A stretch of DNA of 52,814 nucleotides from Mycobacterium helveticum (GTDB taxonomy: Bacteria; Actinomycetota; Actinomycetes; Mycobacteriales; Mycobacteriaceae). A program made the translations under genes and the position numbers. The DNA lies in the NCBI RefSeq assembly GCF_007714205.1, contig NZ_VMQU01000020.1:1-52814 (forward strand), read 5' to 3'. The notes below the pieces were generated by a model. It worked only from the letters and a program-made list of their open reading frames with translations, made no database searches and was not told the origin of the DNA. The stretch's first letter is position 1. Every line of letters begins with the position of its first letter. Shown in pieces: positions 8,743 to 16,949 of the stretch.

Positions 8743-9641
8743 TGGGCGTGTCCTTCAGCTTCCACCATGAGGACATGATGTCGAAAATGTCGCAGCACCC
8801 GTACCCGTTGGTGTCCAGCCATAGGCCGAAGAACTGCTGTGCATAGTGAGGAATAACCAAGGGGGTGGGGTGGGCGGACCAGGTGGCATAGATCCTATTG
8901 ATGTCTTCGATTGTCGATGCGGAAAATTTGGAGAGGTAGTCATGAAAACTGACTCCCACGTCTTTGCCGTTACGGCCCACGAAGATGTAGCGGGTTTCGG
9001 CTGCGATCGGAAGCGCGTCGGCGGGCAGGTGCGATTTGATGATGCGTTGGTAACCCGCGGTGCGGCGCTGTCGAAGAACACTGAGCATCCGCGCGTGGTT
9101 GCCCCAGCTTGAGTCGAGCCACGGCGTCGTTTCGAAGAGCCTGTCATCTTTTTTCCGTGCGTCGCTGAGTATCTGCTGCACGATCCGTTGGATCCACATG
9201 GAACCCGCCTTGAATGGGCCGGCGACCACGATGTCGCCTTCAACAAAACCGCCCTGGCCGAGGAAATCGTTCCAGACCGGCGAATAATTGAGGTAATCTC
9301 GCACAATTTTAGTGGGAGCAACAAGATCCGGCATCATCGTTGCTCCGCTTTGGTTTCGTAACGCTGCGGGCTCGAAATTATCGACAACCACGTGCAAGAT
9401 CGCAGAAAACCTCCCGCACAATCAGCTCGAAAAGGTTTGATGGTTGACGCTCCTGGATCCTCGTCATTTCTGGTATCGCGCCGATTGCTCCGATATGTGT
9501 CTTTCACGCCGGCCGATTGTTTCGCTCATGACGATTTTAAGTGTGTGTTCGTGGGCTCCCTTCTCATGGCGAATCTGGTGATGGCTACGTGTGCTTACGG
9601 GGTCGAATTATGGTTGTCGATGACAATTGGTAGGGCGTAAG

Positions 9642-11105
9642 TCAGCCGTAAGTCAATGTTGCGCCGCCTCGTCGAACGCCGGTGCAGCCCTGCTCAATGC
9701 CGCCGGCGCGCGACGCCTTGCCGACATGGGCTTGCGGTACGCGTGGATTCTGCGGTCGCACATACCGCACCCACGCCACGGCGGCGGCGATGACGTAGCA
9801 GAGCACGAAGAACCACAACGCGGGTGTTGCCGTGCCGGTGCTCGCATACGATTGCCTCAGGGTCACGTTGATTCCCATGCCGCCGAGTGCGCCGAAGGCA
9901 CCGGCGAACCCGATCAACGATGACGACCTCACCCGCGCCCAGTTGTGCCGGTCCTCCTCGTCGAGGCCCAGTTTTCGGCTCCGCGCCTCGAACACCGCCG
10001 GGATGAGCTGGTAGACCGGCCCTTTGCCCGCACCGCAGAAGATGAACAGCGCGATAAAGCTGACGGCATAGCCGATCATCGTCGGCCCGGTCGCGGCACT
10101 GCGCCCACCGGTGAGATCGGCGTGGGTGCTGATTGCCACCAAAGCGCCGCCAGCGCCGATCGCGCCGACAAATACGCTGAACGCAACGCGGCCGCCACCA
10201 TAACGGTCGCTCAGCCGCCCCCCGGCGATGCGCGCGACCGAACCCAACAACGGACCGATGAAAGCGATCTGGGCGGCATGCAACGACGCCTGCGCGTGAC
10301 TTTGGCCGCCCGCGACAAAGTTGTGCTCCAGCACCTGGCCGAACGCGAATGCGAAGCCCAGAAACGAGCCCGAAGCGCAGAGGTAGAGAAATGAGAGTAA
10401 CCACGTGTCGGGGACCGGCAGAATTGCGCGCAAGTTCGCCGGGGATATGCCGGCGCGATGTGCGACAACATCATCCATGAAGATGGCCGCACCGACGCCG
10501 GCGATGGCCAGCAACACCAGGTATATCGCGCAGATCCAGTACGGCGCGCGGTGGCCGGCGACCGCCAGCGCGATCAACCCCAACATCTGGATGGTTGCCG
10601 ACCCGAGGTTGGCCATCCCGCCGGCCAACCCCAGCGCAAAACCTTTGAGCCGCTGCGGATATAAGCCGTCGGCTTTCGCCAGCGACGCCGAGTAGTTACC
10701 GCCGCCCAAGCCGGTGAACGCGGCGCATACAAGATATGGCCACAACGGCAGACCGGGATGGGCCAACAGCACGACGGCCCCGCCGGTGGGAACCAGCAGT
10801 ATCAGTGAGGAGAACGTCGTCCAGGTGCGCCCGCCAAACCAATTGGCAGCCATCGAATACGGGATGCGCGCCAGCGCCCCGACCAGTGATGCGACGGCGT
10901 CGATCGTCAGCTTGTCGGCGGTCGAGAACCCGTAGACAGACTGCGGCATCAACAGCACCATCACCGACCAGAGGTACCAGACTGAGAACGCGACATGCAC
11001 GTTCACTGTCAGCCAGAACAGATTGCGGCGTGCTATCGCGTTGTTTCCCGCCGCCCACGCGACAGCGTCGTCCGGGTTCCAATCAGCGATGCGGGTCCTT
11101 GGCAT
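9642..11105 (-). CDS. NarK/NarU-like MFS transporter (unit B)
   Basis: 487 residues with about 12 membrane helices, nitrate/nitrite porter (NNP) branch of the major facilitator superfamily. Seen: WNPDDAVAWAAGN start, RIPYSMAANWFGGRTW (helix 2 Arg and A-motif), GLGGGNYSASLAK (helix 5) and GGMANLGSA. In nitrate porters such as NarU the last two read GGGNFASSM.NI and NAGGGNIGV, as I recall them. The nitrate signature has thus decayed while the fold is kept, so another substrate (sulfate, or a sulfated product) is plausible. ATG at 11105; GGAAGG about 11 nt before. Followed after 304 bp by the split sulfotransferase. A paralogue is at 12849-14279 and a wreck at 3491-4022. Confidence 0.85.
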   Translation of the reverse strand: MPRTRIADWNPDDAVAWAAGNNAIARRNLFWLTVNVHVAFSVWYLWSVMVLLMPQSVYGFSTADKLTIDAVASLVGALARIPYSMAANWFGGRTWTTFSSLILLVPTGGAVVLLAHPGLPLWPYLVCAAFTGLGGGNYSASLAKADGLYPQRLKGFALGLAGGMANLGSATIQMLGLIALAVAGHRAPYWICAIYLVLLAIAGVGAAIFMDDVVAHRAGISPANLRAILPVPDTWLLSFLYLCASGSFLGFAFAFGQVLEHNFVAGGQSHAQASLHAAQIAFIGPLLGSVARIAGGRLSDRYGGGRVAFSVFVGAIGAGGALVAISTHADLTGGRSAATGPTMIGYAVSFIALFIFCGAGKGPVYQLIPAVFEARSRKLGLDEEDRHNWARVRSSSLIGFAGAFGALGGMGINVTLRQSYASTGTATPALWFFVLCYVIAAAVAWVRYVRPQNPRVPQAHVGKASRAGGIEQGCTGVRRGGATLTYG

Positions 11106-11108
11106 GGG

Positions 11109-11441
11109 TCACATACCTTCCCGCGATGCGCGGGCGTATTGCCCGATTTCTGGGGATGAGCTGCGGCGCAGGGGCCCTCGTGCCATCCGGCGATATTGCG
11201 ATGACCCGGGTGTGGCGCTCCGCATTGGCGGGCGGCGGCTCCACCAGCACACGGCGCGGACCGCTGCCGAGGACGCGGCGAGGTGCTGGGTCTGCGAAGT
11301 CGGTCCGCACGGTGATACGCGGGCGTGCTTGTCGCGCACGACGTCGTGTGCAGGCAAACCCGGGAGGCAGGGATCGCCCTGGGCGCGAATTACCCGGGCA
11401 AAAGGCTCCAGGACAAACATCGATGCAAAGTGAAGAGCCAC
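11109..11441 (-). CDS. Possible leader frame before unit B MFS gene
   Basis: 110 codons from a GTG with GGAGG 6 nt upstream, ending 3 bp before the MFS start. The region around its start (GACGCGGAGGAACGCACGTGGCTCTTCA) resembles that at 12405-12435 in front of the unit C transporter, where an ATG replaces the GTG. The protein resembles nothing known and its composition (Arg, Ser, Pro) looks non-coding after the first 25 codons. Listed because both the position and the start region recur; it may be only a short leader peptide or chance. Confidence 0.2.
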   Translation of the reverse strand: MALHFASMFVLEPFARVIRAQGDPCLPGLPAHDVVRDKHARVSPCGPTSQTQHLAASSAAVRAVCWWSRRPPMRSATPGSSQYRRMARGPLRRSSSPEIGQYARASREGM

Positions 11442-11500
11442 GTGCGTTCCTCCGCGTCAGCCTTTGCCGGACACTCGTCCGACAAAGATTCTGTCTGATT

Positions 11501-11583
11501 AACGCAGGGACCGTTGGTCATCACTCACGTGATGGACGGACGTGGCGAGCCCCACCGCCAGGGCGAGTTAAGATTCGGTGAAC
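11501..11583 (-). promoter_or_regulatory. Conserved upstream element, copy B
   Basis: Minus-strand reading: GTTCACCGAATCTTAAC, then TGGCGGTGGGGCTCGCCA (11543-11560 on plus; identical to copy A over 18 bases), then CCAACGGTCCCTGCGT. It lies about 400 bases before the unit B transporter. The spacing between the first and second blocks is shorter than in copy A, so the blocks themselves rather than the spacer are conserved. Confidence 0.6.
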
Positions 11584-12261
11584 ACGCCCTTACTAGTTCC
11601 ACTATTCTACGAAACGACATTAGGGCTCAAGAGCGCTGTTTGACAAGCCCAACGCTAACGACTTACAGCGAGTTGCCAGGTTACGGTCCCCGGGCGCAGG
11701 GGTGCGCCCGGTCGGCGAAAGCGGACCTGCGACGGGACGTTCCGCGGCGCAGCGGTGCCCCCGTTGCGCGGATGACGGCGGCGACGTGATCTATCCGCAT
11801 GGACCGAAACCTGCTCCGAACCAGCCAGATACGGTTCGCAACCGAGGAAGCCTGCGCCGCAAATGCGTGTCCGCGGCGTGCGGCTTGTGCCCGGGGTCGG
11901 CGCGGGGCGGGTGATCGCCCGGCCGGCCCGCGAGCCGGCCTGGCAACCGGAGATTCTGCGCCATCGGATGCGCCGGGCACGGGCACGGGCACGGGCACGG
12001 GCGCAACTGCGCCGTGAGGCGACGACCTCGCGGGACAACGGACCGCGCACGCCGACCGGCCGCAACACGCTCCCCCGGAGAGGATGCGGGTCAAGATTCT
12101 TGTGGCCGTGTCCGACCCGTTCGTGCAACCCCCGCACAATAAATAGCGGTGCCGCGTCGGCCGCGTCGGTGAGCATCCCGACAGGGCAGGCTGGACATCC
12201 CCTGTATATCGCCGAGAATCTCTCGGAGTACCGGCGTGGAGATGCTACGGTCAAGTAATAG

Positions 12262-12370
12262 GTTCAGAGTGATTTTAAGTGGGCGCGCACGCTTGGCGTC
12301 GAAGCTCACGGGCGGTGGGACCCGCCTTAACTGCACGTCTTATCGCGACGGCCAATGGTTCCTGCGAAAC
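12262..12370 (+). promoter_or_regulatory. Conserved upstream element, copy C
   Basis: Plus-strand reading: GTTCAGAGTGATTTTAAG, then GGGCGGTGGGACCCGCC (12310-12326), then GGCCAATGGTTCCTGCG. Same order of blocks as copies A and B but more diverged. The middle block keeps the ability to pair (GGCGG with CCGCC) although its bases differ, which hints at selection for a hairpin. About 480-580 bases before the unit C transporter. Confidence 0.5.
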
Positions 12371-12423
12371 AGATTGTGCTCGGCAGCCGTAACCGGAGCC
12401 GAGGACGACGCAGAGGAGACTAC

Positions 12424-12657
12424 ATGGCCTTTCGACATCTTCTCGCCCGCAGCGTGTTTCGGCACCGGCATGGCCTCGCGCTGTTGCGAAGTTCGAGGAA
12501 GAGCCGCGCCGACGCGCGCCCGTGGTACGGAGGAGGGCGTTGTCCGGGTGTCGTGCTGCCGGCGCTGCACGTCAGCCCACGGGGCAGAGCGGCGCCCGGC
12601 AGCAAGGGCGCTGAGCCGCTCAGCGCGTCCTCGGGGCGGGTGCTGAAGCCGGGCTAG
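12424..12657 (+). CDS. Possible leader frame before unit C MFS gene
   Basis: 77 codons from an ATG with AGGAG 6 nt upstream (MAFRHLLARSVFRHRHG start). Its start region resembles the one at 11441 in front of unit B (also M-A-hydrophobic-basic). The rest is Arg/Gly/Pro-rich with no known motif. It could be a regulatory leader peptide, but the evidence is only the shared start context. Confidence 0.2.
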   Translation: MAFRHLLARSVFRHRHGLALLRSSRKSRADARPWYGGGRCPGVVLPALHVSPRGRAAPGSKGAEPLSASSGRVLKPG

Positions 12658-12848
12658 CTCCTCGGCGCGGGCGGCGCTAACCGCTTGCGGGCAAGCGTAG
12701 TTGGCTATTGCCCGATTTGGCTGCGGCGTTCCCGGGTATGCGTGCGACAAGTGAGCCAGAGGTCCGGCGCGGCCGGCACAGGTGTCTGTCGGCGCAGCGC
12801 GATGAGCTGTTCGCCCCTCAGGTAGTTCTCAAGAAAGGTGTAATGGCG

Positions 12849-14279
12849 ATGGTGCGTTCGCGCATCTCCGAATGGAACCCCCAGGACGAAGCGGCCTGGG
12901 ATGCCGGCAACCATGCCATCGCTCGGCGAAATCTGGTCTGGCTCGTCGTCAACGTGCACGTCACATTTTCGGTCTGGTACCTGTGGTCGGTGATGGTGCT
13001 GTTTATGCCGGTGTCCGTCTACGGGTTCTCGACCGGAGACAAGCTCCTCATAGCCGCGGCCGCCTCGTTGGTCGGCGCCGTGGTGCGTATCCCTTATTCC
13101 ATGGCGGCCAATTGGTTCGGGGGGCGCACCTGGACGACGCTTTCGTCGTTTGTGCTCGTGATCCCCACCGCCGGAACTATCTGGTTGCTGGCGCACCCGG
13201 GCCTGCCGCTGTGGCCGTACCTCGTGTGCGCGGCCTTGACCGGGTTGGGCGGCGGCAACTACTCGGCGTCGCTGGCCAAGGTCGACGGTCTGTATCCCCA
13301 ACGGCTCAAGGGTGCGGTGCTCGGCCTGACCGGCGGCATGGCCAATCTGGGGTCGGCGGCCATCCAAGCGGTGGGGCTGGTGGTCCTGGCCGTGGCAGGC
13401 CATATGGCGCCCTACTGGGTGTGCGCGATCTATCTCTGCCTGCTGGCCGTCGGCGGTGCCGGTGCGGCACTCTTCATGGACAACTTCGTCGCGCACCGCG
13501 CCGGACTGTCGTTGAACAACTTGCGCGCGATTCTTCCGGTGTCCGACACCTGGATCCTGTGTTTCCTCTACTTGTGCGCGTCCGGCTCATTTCTGGGCTT
13601 CGCGTTCGCCTTCGGCCAACTGCTGAACCGCGATTTCATCGCGGCTGGGGAGAGTCCGGGGCAGGCATCGCTGCATGCTGCCGAGGTCGCGTTCATCGGG
13701 CCTTTGTTGGGGTCCTTGGCGCGCATCGCCGGCGGCAAGCTCAGTGACCGCTTCGGTGGCGGCCGCGTCGCACTGACCGTCTTCATCGGCGCTATCGTGG
13801 CCGGCGGTTGCCTGGCTGTCATCAGCACGCACGACGACCTCGCGCACGGTTCCGGTGCGCCCGCGACCGGGCTGACGATGGTCGGTTACATCATTTTTTT
13901 CATTGTGCTGTTCATCTTCTGTGGTGCCGGCAAAGGGCCTATTTACCAGCTCATTCCCCTGGTCTTCGAGGCGCGTAGTCGCGGGTTGGGCCTCCCGGAG
14001 AGCGATCGCCGAGATTGGGCCCGGGTCCGGTCATCGGCGCTGATCGGGTTTGCGGGCGCATTCGGTGCGCTCGGCGGGATGGGGATCAACGTGGTGCTAC
14101 GGCAATCCTATGAGCTGGCCGGCACCGCCACCCCGGCCCTGTGGATCTTCACCCTGAGTTATGTCGTCGCGGCGTTCTTGGCGTGGGCGCGCTACGTGCG
14201 TCCACGCCTGGGGCTGCTGGGTACCGCCGCGGCGGACGCGGAGCAAGGCGTCGTCGCGCCGGCCGGCCAGGACAGCTGA
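12849..14279 (+). CDS. NarK/NarU-like MFS transporter (unit C)
   Basis: 476 residues, about 12 membrane helices, NNP branch of the MFS. Same marks as the unit B protein: SRISEWNP start, RIPYSMAANWFGGRTW, GLGGGNYSASLAK, GGMANLGSA, and the cytoplasmic FGGGRV after the SDR loop. The nitrate-porter signatures are altered in the same places as in unit B, so the change is shared and old. ATG at 12849 is preferred to 12843 because AAAGGTG lies 8 nt before it and the other copies start M-x-R-x-R. First gene of unit C; cysQ follows after 61 bp. Substrate unknown: sulfate import, or export of a sulfated compound, both fit the operon. Confidence 0.88.
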   Translation: MVRSRISEWNPQDEAAWDAGNHAIARRNLVWLVVNVHVTFSVWYLWSVMVLFMPVSVYGFSTGDKLLIAAAASLVGAVVRIPYSMAANWFGGRTWTTLSSFVLVIPTAGTIWLLAHPGLPLWPYLVCAALTGLGGGNYSASLAKVDGLYPQRLKGAVLGLTGGMANLGSAAIQAVGLVVLAVAGHMAPYWVCAIYLCLLAVGGAGAALFMDNFVAHRAGLSLNNLRAILPVSDTWILCFLYLCASGSFLGFAFAFGQLLNRDFIAAGESPGQASLHAAEVAFIGPLLGSLARIAGGKLSDRFGGGRVALTVFIGAIVAGGCLAVISTHDDLAHGSGAPATGLTMVGYIIFFIVLFIFCGAGKGPIYQLIPLVFEARSRGLGLPESDRRDWARVRSSALIGFAGAFGALGGMGINVVLRQSYELAGTATPALWIFTLSYVVAAFLAWARYVRPRLGLLGTAAADAEQGVVAPAGQDS

Positions 14280-14340
14280 CAGGGGCATTCCCGAGATGCC
14301 CCGCGGCTGGTAGCAACGAAAAGAAAGGATCGTCAATCCA

Positions 14341-15129
14341 ATGAGTCAACGAGAAGCCGCCGACTCCGCGATGCCGTCCCTCGACGAGGTGATCGCCATC
14401 GCGGTTGAGGCCGGGAAAGTCATCCTCAAGCACCGCCAGCACCCGCACGCGAGAGAAAAAGGCGACCACGGCGACGACACCTCGCCGGTCACAGATGCAG
14501 ATTTGGCGGCCAATCGGCACATCACCGAACATCTGAAGAAGCTGAATCCGAATATTCCGATCATTTCCGAGGAAATCCGGTCCGTCGATTATGAGACGAG
14601 GAAACATTGGCGGCGTTTCTGGGTGGTAGACCCTCTGGATGGCACCAAAGAATTCATCAAAGGCAGCGATGAGTTTACCGTTAATATCGCGCTCGTGGAC
14701 GAACTGGAGCCCCTGCTGGGTGTGATATACACGCCGGCCAAAGACTTGCTGTACTACGCAGAAAAAGGACACGGGAGCTGGAAACGGGACGGCGAACACG
14801 CTCCGGTGCGGATTTATTCAGAGGTCCCGGATCTCGCCAAGGGCCTGGTTGTCGTCGAGAGTGCTTCGCACCCGTCCGCCGAACTGGAAAACTACCTGAA
14901 AGACCTCCCCGTCAAGGAGCGGATTTATGCAGGAAGCTCGCTCAAGTTCTGCCTGGTGGCCGAGGGGGCCGCTGACATCTACCCGCGCATGGGCCCGACA
15001 ATGGAGTGGGATGTGGCGGCCGGTGACTGCATTTATCGCAACTCGGCTCGCCTTGGCCAGCGCAGCACGTCGTTCACCTACAACAAGCCTTCGTTGAAAA
15101 ACGAGACCTTCGTCATCGGCTTCAAATGA
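14341..15129 (+). CDS. cysQ: 3'(2'),5'-bisphosphate nucleotidase CysQ
   Basis: 262 residues, inositol-monophosphatase fold. Hydrolyses 3'-phosphoadenosine 5'-phosphate (PAP), the by-product of sulfotransferases, to AMP, relieving product inhibition; it can also act on PAPS. Seen: metal-site motifs SEE (76-78), DPLDGTKEF (97-105) and MEWDVAAGD (221-229). It looks closer to the enterobacterial CysQ type than to the housekeeping mycobacterial enzyme. ATG at 14341 with AAAGGA about 11 nt upstream. Placement between transporter and cysC shows the operon is built for sulfation rather than only for cysteine synthesis. Confidence 0.94.
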   Translation: MSQREAADSAMPSLDEVIAIAVEAGKVILKHRQHPHAREKGDHGDDTSPVTDADLAANRHITEHLKKLNPNIPIISEEIRSVDYETRKHWRRFWVVDPLDGTKEFIKGSDEFTVNIALVDELEPLLGVIYTPAKDLLYYAEKGHGSWKRDGEHAPVRIYSEVPDLAKGLVVVESASHPSAELENYLKDLPVKERIYAGSSLKFCLVAEGAADIYPRMGPTMEWDVAAGDCIYRNSARLGQRSTSFTYNKPSLKNETFVIGFK

Positions 15130-15183
15130 ACGCCGCATCAGCCCGCTGGTCGGCTTGGCTGTGCCGAGAAAGGATTCGCTTCA

Positions 15184-15840
15184 ATGGGCAATGACATCAC
15201 CTGGCACGAGCACAGTGTGAGTCGGGGTGAACGGGAAAAACTGAATGGTCACCGGGGTTGTGTGATCTGGCTCACCGGATTTAGTGCCAGCGGCAAGAGC
15301 ACAATCGCAAATCTGGTGGACCGCAAGTTGTACGAACGCGCTGCACGAAGCTACATGCTCGACGGAGATAATGTGCGCTACGGACTCAACGCCGGTCCGG
15401 ATATCCTCGAGAAAATGCACGGCAAAGAATTTTCCGCGCGCTTCGGCCTGGGCTTCTCGGCCGACGACCGCGAGGAGAATATTCGCAGGATCGGCGCCGT
15501 TGCGAAACTGTTCTGCGAAGCCGGAATCATCACCTTGACCGCGTTCATCAGCCCGTATCGGCGTGATCGCGACCGCGTCCGCGCGACTCTCGACGGAAAC
15601 GACTTCATCGAGATTTTCGTCGACACCCCGATCGAGATCTGCGAGCAGCGCGATCCGAAAGGGTTGTACAAGAAGGTTCGGGCCGGCCAGATCAAAGGCT
15701 TCACCGGGATCGACGACCCCTACGAGGCCCCACTCAAGCCCGAACTGAGGCTCGACGGCGCCGCCAAGAGTGCCGATGCGCTGGCCGAGGAAGTGGTCGC
15801 ATATCTCGAAAAGGTGGGCGTCATACCGGCACAGGCATGA
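15184..15840 (+). CDS. cysC: Adenylylsulfate (APS) kinase (unit C)
   Basis: 218 residues. Converts APS to PAPS. Walker A GFSASGKST (32-40), [36 protein letters not shown] and FTGIDDPYE are all present. ATG at 15184 with AAAGGA upstream, 54 bp after cysQ and 92 bp before stf. Paralogous to 2798-3469; the copies differ most at the termini and in the loop after residue 45. No sat is present in unit C, so its APS must come from the sat of unit A or from CysDN elsewhere. Confidence 0.95.
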   Translation: MGNDITWHEHSVSRGEREKLNGHRGCVIWLTGFSASGKSTIANLVDRKLYERAARSYMLDGDNVRYGLNAGPDILEKMHGKEFSARFGLGFSADDREENIRRIGAVAKLFCEAGIITLTAFISPYRRDRDRVRATLDGNDFIEIFVDTPIEICEQRDPKGLYKKVRAGQIKGFTGIDDPYEAPLKPELRLDGAAKSADALAEEVVAYLEKVGVIPAQA

Positions 15841-15932
15841 CGTGAAGTGGTCGGGGTGAGGGCTGTAATGGAAAGCCAGGCGTGTCTCGGCAGAGGCCCC
15901 GCAGGCGATGACGACAAGAAAGGCGGACTTCC

Positions 15933-16862
15933 GTGACAAACGAATTGCTCGCACCGACCAGGGTGCTGCGCGACTATCTGTCCAATTCGACGGTGTGGCA
16001 AGACTTTTTGGCTCAGGGGGGCTTTGTCGACCGGGACATTGTGGTTGCCGACCCGTTCAAGGCCGGCACCACCTGGACCCAGCGGATCCTGCAGCAGATT
16101 TTGAGCAACGGTGAGGAGCACGACGCCGGGCTCTCGGACACCTCCCCGTGGCTGGACTCCAGCTGGGGCGATCACGCCGGAATGCTCAAGACGCTCAAGG
16201 AGCAGCGGGAGGCCGGCACGCGCCGGGTCATGAAGTCGCATGTACCCGCCGATGCCCTGCCGATCGCGCCGGAAGCCCACTACGTGTTCGTCGGGCGCAA
16301 CGGGAAAGACCTGGGGATCAGTTTCCACAACTATCTGCACAACTTCTCCCCGGCGACCATGGAGCAGATCAACCGCATTCACGCCGAGTGGTCCGGTGAC
16401 CCGACTCCGCTGGTGATCCCGCCGGACATGCGGGAGTTCTTCGATGTGTGGCTGGACACCGACGGGTACCAGTGCTGTGACCTGTTCGACGTCATGGCGT
16501 CGTGGTGGCGGCTCAAGGACGAACCGAACGTCCTGCTGGTGCACTACAACGATCTCAAAAACGATTTGCGGGGCCACGTTTCGCGGATCGCGGAGTTCTT
16601 GTCCGTCGACCCCGCGTCGCTGCGCATGGACGCCATCCTCGAGCACTGCTCGTTTGAGTACATGAGCGGGCGGGCCGAGAAGATGGCGCCCTTCGGTGGG
16701 GAGCACATGTCCAGCGCCAAGGCCTTCTTCGACAAGGGGCCCAAGCGCGACTTCCGCACCGAGTTGAGCGACGAGCAGATCGAGCGCTTCGACCGCAAAG
16801 CCCTCGACAAACTCGGCGACGAATGCGCCCGGTGGCTGGAGGTCGGCAGCGCCCATAAGTGA
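15933..16862 (+). CDS. PAPS-dependent sulfotransferase (unit C)
   Basis: 309 residues, Sulfotransfer_1 fold. PFKAGTTWT loop (41-49), His103 in MKSHVPAD, GRNGKDLG...S site. GTG start at 15933 preceded by AAAGGCGGA. Last gene of unit C; no PE-like gene follows, unlike units A and B. The middle of the gene is almost base-for-base the same as unit A, while the first 30 codons and a part around residues 185-215 differ, a mosaic that suggests gene conversion. The acceptor is unknown, but from near-identity around the active site copies A and C very likely share it. Confidence 0.93.
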   Translation: MTNELLAPTRVLRDYLSNSTVWQDFLAQGGFVDRDIVVADPFKAGTTWTQRILQQILSNGEEHDAGLSDTSPWLDSSWGDHAGMLKTLKEQREAGTRRVMKSHVPADALPIAPEAHYVFVGRNGKDLGISFHNYLHNFSPATMEQINRIHAEWSGDPTPLVIPPDMREFFDVWLDTDGYQCCDLFDVMASWWRLKDEPNVLLVHYNDLKNDLRGHVSRIAEFLSVDPASLRMDAILEHCSFEYMSGRAEKMAPFGGEHMSSAKAFFDKGPKRDFRTELSDEQIERFDRKALDKLGDECARWLEVGSAHK

Positions 16863-16949
16863 GCTACTCCACGAATTTTGGCTAATCCAGGCCAAGGGCC
16901 CGGCGGCTTCACGATGCCGCCACTACCAACATCTCTTGACGGAGGAGAT

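Larger units (their letters stand above)
6886..9337 (-). pseudogene. PAPS sulfotransferase split by IS66 element (unit B)
   Basis: The N-terminal part (9337 down to 8743) has the 5'-phosphosulfate loop PFKAGSMWIQ, the His motif IIKSHLPAD and the 3'-phosphate site GRNGKDVGVS. The C-terminal part (7225 down to 6886) continues with NVLLIHYQNL and ends LIERFDRIAVQKLGSE. Removing the 1517-bp IS66 insertion and one 8-bp target copy rejoins KLKDTP to NVLL and gives one frame of 308 residues, the same size as the other two sulfotransferases. ATG at 9337 has GGAG about 6 nt upstream. Inactive as it stands. It is more diverged than copies A and C, so it may have had its own acceptor. Confidence 0.92.
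11106..12848. other. Long divergent intergenic region between units B and C
   Basis: About 1.74 kb between two MFS genes that point away from each other. It contains conserved upstream elements for both (11501-11583 minus, 12262-12370 plus), two weak leader-frame candidates, a GGCCGGC/GCCGGCC hairpin (11921-11940) and a GGGCAC-type 6-bp repeat (about 11976-12005). Open frames between 11640 and 12260 look Arg-rich and match nothing I know. The length is unusual for a simple divergent promoter. Confidence 0.6.

Noticed and set aside
9392..9640. Plus-strand 82-codon frame between the MFS gene and stf of unit B
   Set aside because: No ribosome site and no domain; it lies in the gap of a minus-strand operon and looks like chance.
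11863..12258. Possible PtsI-like or other coding fragment
   Set aside because: The first codons (VRGVRLVPGVGAGRV) faintly resemble the start of enzyme I, but the rest is Arg-rich repeat translation; too weak to call.
9642..14279. Calling the MFS proteins nitrate/nitrite transporters outright
   Set aside because: The fold fits, but both nitrate signature motifs are altered in every copy and no nitrate-metabolism gene is nearby, so the substrate is left open.
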